A DNA stretch of 10,813 bases from Chloroflexota bacterium (GTDB taxonomy: Bacteria; Chloroflexota; Limnocylindria; Limnocylindrales; CSP1-4), in assembly GCA_029858845.1 (NCBI GenBank), contig JAOUEG010000042.1:1-10813 (forward strand), written 5' to 3'. The notes beneath the pieces are model-generated. The model worked only from the letters and a program-made list of their open reading frames with translations. It did not search any database and was not told where the DNA came from. Of the stretch, positions 6,715-10,813 are shown in pieces. The position numbers and the translations under genes are program-made. Positions within the stretch are counted from its first letter, which is position 1, and every line of letters begins with the position of its first letter.

Positions 6715-7175
6715 CGACAGAGACGGTTCCCACGCAGAAGAAAGCCTCTGCCCCGAAGCGACCACGCCGCACCAGGGGGGCGACTCGCGCCCCGGGAACG
6801 CGAGCGGCCGTCGGCGCCGCGGACGAGATGACGTCGGCGACGATCGACGCGCAGGTCATGGAGCGGGCGGCGCGCGTCATCCGGGTCCTGGGCCACCCTC
6901 TGCGGCTGCGGATCCTCGAGGTCCTCCAGGGGGGCGAGCGACACGTCACGGACCTGGTCGACGCGACCGGCGTGAGCCAGGCGCTCGTCAGCCAGCACCT
7001 CGCCATCCTCCGGGCGGATCAGGTCGTCGGGGCTCGCCGCGACGGGACCCGGGTCTTCTACCGGATCACCGAGCCGAAGGTCCATCGGATCCTCGCCTGC
7101 ATCCGCGAATGCGATCTGCCGGACCTGGGCGTGGACGCGACCGGGCCCAACCCCGGCCTGACGTTCGACGACTGA
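6711..7175 (+). CDS. ArsR-family winged-helix repressor
   Basis: This 154-residue protein overlaps the end of the molybdoenzyme gene by ATGA, with AGGA six bases before the start, so the two are translationally coupled. Residues 48-125 form the ArsR winged helix: VIRVLGHPLRLRILEVL, then the recognition helix SQALVSQHLAILR and the wing VGARRDGTRVFYRI. The only cysteines are C130 and C134, in the last helix (ILACIRECDL). The metal site ELCVCD of classical ArsR is missing, so arsenic sensing is unlikely. Persulfide-sensing relatives such as SqrR and BigR also use two cysteines, but placed elsewhere, so a thiol-based sulfur or redox sensor is possible and unproven. A basic, disordered-looking N-terminal tail (residues 10-31) precedes the domain and may add DNA contacts. 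It probably controls its own operon and the divergent one through the shared promoter region. Confidence 0.85.
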   Translation: MTTETVPTQKKASAPKRPRRTRGATRAPGTRAAVGAADEMTSATIDAQVMERAARVIRVLGHPLRLRILEVLQGGERHVTDLVDATGVSQALVSQHLAILRADQVVGARRDGTRVFYRITEPKVHRILACIRECDLPDLGVDATGPNPGLTFDD

Positions 7176-7182
7176 TCACGGG

Positions 7183-7545
7183 ATGGCCGAGTTCCACGGC
7201 CTGGCGGCGCAGGTCAGCCTGGTCCTCGCCATCGGGCTCGGTGCCTGGGCAGTCCTGCTGGCCCTGACGAAGCGCCCGTTGACTCCGATGCTCGTCGGAG
7301 GCCTGGTCTGGCTGGTCCTGTTGCTCGTCGTCACCGGCCTCCTCGGCGCGACATCGGCCTTGGCGCAGACGCCGCCGAGCGACCCGCTCCACATCGTCTA
7401 CGGCCTCCTGGCCGCCTCCGTGTTCCCGGGGGCCTGGGCGATCGCCCGCTCGCAGGGTCAGCCGCGACGGACCGTCATCGTCCTGGCGGTCGCATCCGTC
7501 GTCGAACTGATCCTGGTGTTCCGCCTGTTCCAGACCGGCGGCTGA
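7183..7545 (+). CDS. Small four-helix membrane protein, function unknown
   Basis: I do not recognise the family. The 120-residue product is very hydrophobic, with likely membrane helices at about residues 8-28, 33-56, 69-86 and 93-114. Between helices 2 and 3 lies a short polar loop with AQTPPSDPLHIVYG; the Asp-Pro-Leu-His at its end is the most likely functional spot because it is the only His/acid pair near a membrane face. Loops with RSQGQPRR suggest positive charge between helices 3 and 4. It starts 7 bases after the arsR-type gene and ends one base before the TauE/SafE-type gene, so it is clearly part of the operon. It may be a partner of the exporter or of the membrane-bound oxidoreductase. 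The start is the only ATG that fits; its ribosome site is weak. Confidence 0.72.
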   Translation: MAEFHGLAAQVSLVLAIGLGAWAVLLALTKRPLTPMLVGGLVWLVLLLVVTGLLGATSALAQTPPSDPLHIVYGLLAASVFPGAWAIARSQGQPRRTVIVLAVASVVELILVFRLFQTGG

Positions 7546-7546
7546 G

Positions 7547-8434
7547 GTGACGCAGGCGGCGGCTCGGCTCAGCCCGATCCGCCTCGTCTTCATCGGATCC
7601 TGGCTGGTCGCCACCGTCGTCACCCTGGTGCTGACCCGCGCCGAGCCGACGGCGCTGCTGCTCGTGGCGGTGGGCTTCGGCGCCGCGTTCCTGTCCGGGC
7701 TGGTGGGCGTCGGCGGGGCGGTGATCCTGATCCCGCTCCTGCTCTATCTCCCGCCAGCACTCGGTCTTCCCGAGCTGGGCATCAAGACCATCGCGGGAAT
7801 CACGATCGTGCAGGTGACCGCGGCGGCGCTGTCCGCGGCGTCGGGACATCGAGGAGCCGGCTACGTCGATCGACGCCTGGTGTCCGTCCTCGGTCCGACA
7901 ATGATCGTGGCAACGTTCATCGGCGCCCTGGCCTCGGCCTACTTCGACCCGATCGTGCTCGAGGCCGTGTTCGCCGGTCTGGCCGTCTTCGCATCCGCTC
8001 TCATGCTCGGCCTGCGGAACCGCGCGCCTGCGCACGCGGAGGGCCCGCCCGAGTTCGACACGCGTGTGGCGATCGTCATCGGCAGCCTGGTCGGCGTGCT
8101 CGCCGGCTTCATCGGGGCGGGAGGAGCCTTCTTCCTGGCCCCGATGCTGCTGTACGTGATGCGGATCCCGATGCGCTACGTCGTCGGATCGTCGGTGGGG
8201 ATCGTGGCCGTGTCCGCCAGCGCAGGTCTGCTCGGCAAGGCCATCACGGGTCAGGTGGAATGGCTGCTCGCGGCGGCACTCGTCGTTGGAGCGCTGCCGG
8301 GTGGCCGGTTGGGGGCGATCGCGTCCCGACGGATCGCGCCGGCCCGGCTCGGACTGATCCTCGGCCTGGTCATCCTGGCGGTCGCGATCAGGATGTGGCT
8401 GGACATCGCCGCGCAGCTCGGACTGATGGGCTGA
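7547..8434 (+). CDS. TauE/SafE-family sulfite or sulfur-anion exporter
   Basis: This 295-residue integral membrane protein has the internal duplication typical of TauE/SafE: SGLVGVGGAVILIP at residues 50-63 and AGFIGAGGAFFLAP at 186-199, each opening one half of about four helices. A short polar loop around residues 158-173 joins the halves. Members are linked to export of sulfite, sulfoacetate or other organosulfur anions, though many have unknown substrates. As last gene of an operon with a probable sulfite-handling molybdoenzyme, it may relieve sulfite build-up when oxidation cannot keep pace with production. The GTG start follows the stop of the previous gene by a single base, so translation is coupled; no separate ribosome site is obvious. 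The family call is solid, the substrate is inference. Confidence 0.87.
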   Translation: MTQAAARLSPIRLVFIGSWLVATVVTLVLTRAEPTALLLVAVGFGAAFLSGLVGVGGAVILIPLLLYLPPALGLPELGIKTIAGITIVQVTAAALSAASGHRGAGYVDRRLVSVLGPTMIVATFIGALASAYFDPIVLEAVFAGLAVFASALMLGLRNRAPAHAEGPPEFDTRVAIVIGSLVGVLAGFIGAGGAFFLAPMLLYVMRIPMRYVVGSSVGIVAVSASAGLLGKAITGQVEWLLAAALVVGALPGGRLGAIASRRIAPARLGLILGLVILAVAIRMWLDIAAQLGLMG

Positions 8435-8442
8435 TCCTGCTG

Positions 8443-8460
8443 GGTGCCCTATCGGGCTCC
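8443..8460 (+). terminator. Weak hairpin after the exporter gene, possible terminator
   Basis: GGTGCCC-TATC-GGGCTCC folds into a six-base-pair stem with one T-T mismatch and a four-base loop, starting nine bases after the stop codon of the TauE/SafE-type gene. It lacks a T run, so it would be an atypical or pause-type terminator. The rest of the gap, 8461-8599, shows no gene and no other clear structure apart from the promoter-like box next to the transporter gene. Confidence 0.25.
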
Positions 8461-8586
8461 GGCGGGCGGTGCATCAGCGGCACACCGCTCCCCCACATGG
8501 GTCCTCCCCCCTCGAGCAGCGCGCCGCTCGCCGCCCCGGCGCGACAGCTGCCCGACAGGTCGCCGACGGCGCGGGCCCTGGCCGGA

Positions 8587-8592
8587 TAGCCT
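8587..8592 (+). promoter_or_regulatory. Possible -10 box for a leaderless transporter transcript
   Basis: TAGCCT lies exactly seven bases before the ATG at 8600, the distance at which RNA would begin at the start codon itself. No ribosome site precedes this ATG, which agrees with a leaderless message. The -35 region has only a GAC core match (CCGACG), so the call is weak. Confidence 0.3.
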
Positions 8593-8599
8593 TGGCGCG

Positions 8600-9895
8600 A
8601 TGTCCACCCAGACCACCGAGACCGCCGAGATCGCCGCCGAGCCGCCCGTGTCGAGTCACGAGTCAGGGTTGCCGTCGGCGCGACGGATCGTGGTCTTCTC
8701 GTCCATCGCCGGCACGATGACCGTCTTCGGCCAGACGGCCGGCGTATCCGTGTTCATCGACCATCTGATCCGCGACCTGTCGGTCCCGCGACCGGTCATC
8801 TCGACGGTCTACTCGATCAGCTCGTTCACCGCCGCCCTTGCGATGCCCTGGATCGGCCAGCGCATCGATGTCATCGGGATCCGTAGCGCGACGCTCCTCG
8901 TCAGCGTGCTCTTCGGCGCCGCCGTGACGGCCCTCGCCGGGGTCTGGGAACTGGTGGGCCTTGCGCTCGGTTTCTTCGCGATCCGGCTGCTCGGACAGGG
9001 AGCGCTCAGCCTGCTCGCCAAGGTCGTCGTCGCCCTGCGCTTCCGTGTCGGCCTGGGACGTGCCGTCGGTATCACCGGCGCCGCCGGAGCCCTCGGCTTC
9101 TCCCTGCTGCCGATCCCGATCAGTGCCCTCATCGAAGGAGTCGGCTGGCGCGGAGCCTGGGTGATCGGCGGCATCTCCATCTGGGTCGTGATGATCCCGC
9201 TGACCCTGTGGGCCCTGACCCGGGCACAGGACCGATCCCTGTCCGGCGCGCATCGCGCATCAGGCGATGGCAGGCCCGGCGGAGCCACGCGATCGGAGGC
9301 GATGCGGACGGGCATCTTCTGGGTGATCAGCCTGGCCGTGGCCGCGAATACCCTCATCGTGACGGCGCTCACGTTCCACCAGATCTCCATCCTGGGTGAG
9401 GCCGGCCTGTCGCCCACGCAGGCCGCCGCCGTCTTCTTCCCGCAGACCGTGGCCTCCACCGTGACGCTCCTCGGGGTCGGCCTCCTGGCAGACCGGATCC
9501 CGGGCCGGCTCATGCTCATCGCGTCCATGACCCTCCTCGGGACCGCCACCCTGATGATCCAGGTCATGGATGCCGGCTTCGTCCCACTCGTGTACGCCGT
9601 GTCGCTCGGCGCTGCGCTCGGCACGGCCTTTGCTGCTGAGGGGGTCCTCTATCCTCGCTACTTCGGCGTCCGGGAGATCGGGGCGATCCGGGGATTGGCG
9701 TTCACCATCAGCGTCGCCGGGGCCGCGCTCGGCCCGATCATCGTCGGCGTCGCCCGCGGGGCCAGCGACAGCTACGCTCTGGCCGGCCTCGCCCTGCTCT
9801 GGATGCCGATCGCCGTGGGCCTCGCCGCCGCGATCGTGCGGGCGCCGACCCATGACCCGCAGGCCGCTTCGGTCGATCTCCGCTCAGGCGGGTAA
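8600..9895 (+). CDS. Major facilitator superfamily transporter
   Basis: This 431-residue protein has about twelve hydrophobic helices. The first half, with GQTAGVSVFIDHLIRDL followed by SVPRPVISTVYSISSF, resembles monocarboxylate/oxalate-formate-type (MCT/OFA) carriers. GQRIDVIGIR after helix 2 is a degenerate motif A, and GLLADRIPGR after helix 8 is its counterpart in the second half. A polar, Arg/Gly-rich cytoplasmic loop (about residues 206-233) joins the two halves. The N-terminal 25 residues are Thr/Glu-rich and probably cytoplasmic. It is separated from the exporter gene by 165 bases and is likely its own transcription unit, so a link to the sulfur genes is not supported. Substrate unknown; an organic anion is the best guess from the family. 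ATG 8600 was chosen because the open frame upstream (to 8444) encodes low-complexity Arg/Pro sequence. Confidence 0.8.
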   Translation: MSTQTTETAEIAAEPPVSSHESGLPSARRIVVFSSIAGTMTVFGQTAGVSVFIDHLIRDLSVPRPVISTVYSISSFTAALAMPWIGQRIDVIGIRSATLLVSVLFGAAVTALAGVWELVGLALGFFAIRLLGQGALSLLAKVVVALRFRVGLGRAVGITGAAGALGFSLLPIPISALIEGVGWRGAWVIGGISIWVVMIPLTLWALTRAQDRSLSGAHRASGDGRPGGATRSEAMRTGIFWVISLAVAANTLIVTALTFHQISILGEAGLSPTQAAAVFFPQTVASTVTLLGVGLLADRIPGRLMLIASMTLLGTATLMIQVMDAGFVPLVYAVSLGAALGTAFAAEGVLYPRYFGVREIGAIRGLAFTISVAGAALGPIIVGVARGASDSYALAGLALLWMPIAVGLAAAIVRAPTHDPQAASVDLRSGG

Positions 9896-9905
9896 GTGCG
9901 CGCGC

Positions 9906-9920
9906 GGGGCCGCGGACCCC
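9906..9920. terminator. Short hairpin between convergent genes, possible bidirectional terminator
   Basis: GGGG-CCGCGGA-CCCC forms a four-base-pair G+C stem in the 25-base gap between the stop codons of the transporter and the glutaredoxin-like gene. Its position suits a shared terminator, but the stem is short and there is no T run on either side. Confidence 0.2.
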
Positions 9921-10184
9921 TCAGCGGCCGACGGTTCCCAGCGCCGCCGCGAGTTGCCGCTCGGAAGGCTCGACGAGGATGGTCCCGGCGGTGGTCACCA
10001 CGACCGGGATGGCGCGATAGCCGGCATCGTGCAGCATCGCCTGAGCGGCCCGGTCCGCTCCGAGATCGACATACCGATACGTGGCACCGACGCTGTCCAG
10101 ATAGCGGGTCGCGTTGCGGCAATCCCAGCACCAGCTCGCGCCGTACACGGTCAGGACATCGGGGGTGGGCAGGGCGTTGGTCAT
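9921..10184 (-). CDS. Glutaredoxin-like thiol-disulfide protein (CWDC active site)
   Basis: This 87-residue protein has the compact glutaredoxin layout: strand VLTVYGASW, active site C19-W-D-C22, helix RNATRYLDSVG, strand TYRYVDLG, a helix, then RAIPVVV with the cis-proline P60 and a final helix after ERQLAAALG. It belongs with the short bacterial glutaredoxin/mycoredoxin-type proteins that reduce mixed disulfides using a low-molecular-weight thiol; CWDC is an unusual form of the CPYC/CGYC-type site. The start at 10184 has GGAG nine bases upstream and gives normal family length; a longer frame to 10232 adds an Arg-rich, unlikely N terminus. It lies 90 bases downstream of the xanthine-dehydrogenase-type gene on the same strand, so co-transcription is possible. 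That gap holds a TTGACA (10278-10273, overlapping the previous stop) without a convincing -10 box. Confidence 0.8.
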   Translation of the reverse strand: MTNALPTPDVLTVYGASWCWDCRNATRYLDSVGATYRYVDLGADRAAQAMLHDAGYRAIPVVVTTAGTILVEPSERQLAAALGTVGR

Positions 10185-10274
10185 GTGGTCATGCTCCGAC
10201 TCGATCGGGGTGGCCGGGCGCCGCAGCCGCACCGTAGCGCATCTTCACGAGCGACGCACCTGCCGACGTCGCTG

Positions 10275-10813
10275 TCAACGGTCCGGCGTGGTCTCCGTCC
10301 TCGAGGCCTCCCAGATCCTCCGGGCTGTCATCGGCAGCTCGCGCATCCTCAGGCCCGTGGCGGCGGCGATCGCATTGGCGATGGCGGCCGGGCCGGGCAG
10401 GATCGACGATTCCCCGATCCCCTTGGCGCCGAACGCGCCTTCCGGCGCCGGGACCTCGACGATCATCGTGTCGATAAGCGGGAGCATGGAGGCCTTCGGG
10501 ACCGCGTAATCCAGGAAGGTGCCGGTCAGTAGTTGGCCCCGGTCATCGTGGATGAGCTCCTCCGACAGCGCCCGACCGATCGACTGGACCGTCCCGCCCA
10601 GCATCTGGCCTTCGACCAGGGCGGGGTTCAATGCCCGGCCCACATCCTGGACGACGGCGTAGCCGAGCAACTCAACGGAACCGGTCTCCGCGTCCACCCG
10701 AACGTGCGCCAGGTGACCCGCGACCGACGGTGCGAGGACGCCATGGGCCGTCGAAGCGTGTCCCTCGACCGGGGGGTGCGGACTGCCGAAGCTCTCGCTG
10801 AGCTCACGCGCGA
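10275..10813 (-). CDS. Xanthine dehydrogenase-family molybdenum subunit, C-terminal part (5' end outside window)
   Basis: Only the last 178 residues are present; the gene enters from the right edge. They contain the conserved features of the large subunit of the xanthine dehydrogenase / aldehyde oxidase / CoxL family: HLAHVRVDAETGSVELLGY, DVGRALNPALVEGQMLGG, the QSIGRALSEE segment, and GAFGAKGIGES with the catalytic glutamate (codon 10412-10410) that activates the molybdenum-bound hydroxyl. The enzyme hydroxylates purines, aldehydes or aromatic N-heterocycles, and some relatives oxidise CO. The part that would separate these, the active-site loop with AYRGAGR or AYRCSFR, lies outside the window, so the substrate is open. 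The C-terminal residues after RRIWEA are Thr/Arg-rich and not conserved. It is probably the last large gene of a leftward operon with small FAD and [2Fe-2S] subunits elsewhere. Confidence 0.88.
   Translation of the reverse strand, partial: ARELSESFGSPHPPVEGHASTAHGVLAPSVAGHLAHVRVDAETGSVELLGYAVVQDVGRALNPALVEGQMLGGTVQSIGRALSEELIHDDRGQLLTGTFLDYAVPKASMLPLIDTMIVEVPAPEGAFGAKGIGESSILPGPAAIANAIAAATGLRMRELPMTARRIWEASRTETTPDR

Noticed and set aside
6711..8434. Arsenic resistance or arsenite oxidation operon, suggested by an ArsR-type gene beside a molybdoenzyme
   Set aside because: No arsC, ACR3/ArsB or ArsM gene is present, the ArsR metal motif is missing, and the surrounding tusA-dsrE-hdr and TauE-type genes point to sulfur. 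It remains a formal alternative for the molybdoenzyme.
8435..8599. Small gene or RNA in the gap between the exporter and the transporter
   Set aside because: Open frames here are short, Arg/Pro-rich and lack ribosome sites. Apart from a weak hairpin and a -10-like box I see no structure.

Overview
The window is G+C-rich, densely packed bacterial DNA: most genes are separated by fewer than 35 bases, one pair shares an ATGA overlap, and several starts are GTG. Base composition, the style of the ferredoxin/NrfD proteins and the gene mix suggest an uncultured member of the Chloroflexota (for example a Limnocylindria or Ellin6529-like lineage). This is a judgement from memory of the families; the window has no rRNA or other marker gene to prove it.

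The central feature is a divergent pair of operons that together look like a cytoplasmic sulfur-oxidation locus. Leftward from about base 1835 run tusA (sulfur-carrier protein), a dsrE-type sulfurtransferase, an hdrC-like double [4Fe-4S] protein and the start of an hdrB-like protein that is cut by the left window edge. This is the gene set of the sHdr (heterodisulfide-reductase-like) pathway, which oxidises protein-bound sulfane sulfur to sulfite. Rightward from about base 1952 run five tightly linked genes: a fused four-cluster ferredoxin plus NrfD membrane anchor, a molybdopterin oxidoreductase of the DMSO-reductase family without a Tat signal, an ArsR-type repressor, a small four-helix membrane protein of unknown function, and a TauE/SafE-type exporter. 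The first two genes supply the parts of a SoeABC-like, cytoplasm-facing sulfite-oxidising membrane complex, with the B and C subunits in one polypeptide. The exporter could remove surplus sulfite or another sulfur anion.

The two operons leave a roughly 116-base intergenic region that contains good sigma70-like promoters for both directions. Their -10 boxes lie on the same TATATA core, and an imperfect palindrome sits on the rightward -35 and the leftward start point. The ArsR protein encoded in the right operon is a natural candidate for binding it. None of this has been tested: the substrate of the molybdoenzyme and the ligand of ArsR are inferred from context.

The right part is probably unrelated. 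A major-facilitator transporter (8600-9895, possibly a leaderless transcript) meets, tail to tail, a glutaredoxin-like gene on the minus strand. Beyond that lies the C-terminal part of a xanthine-dehydrogenase-family molybdenum subunit, cut by the right edge. I saw no tRNA or rRNA genes, CRISPR array, insertion sequence or phage gene.
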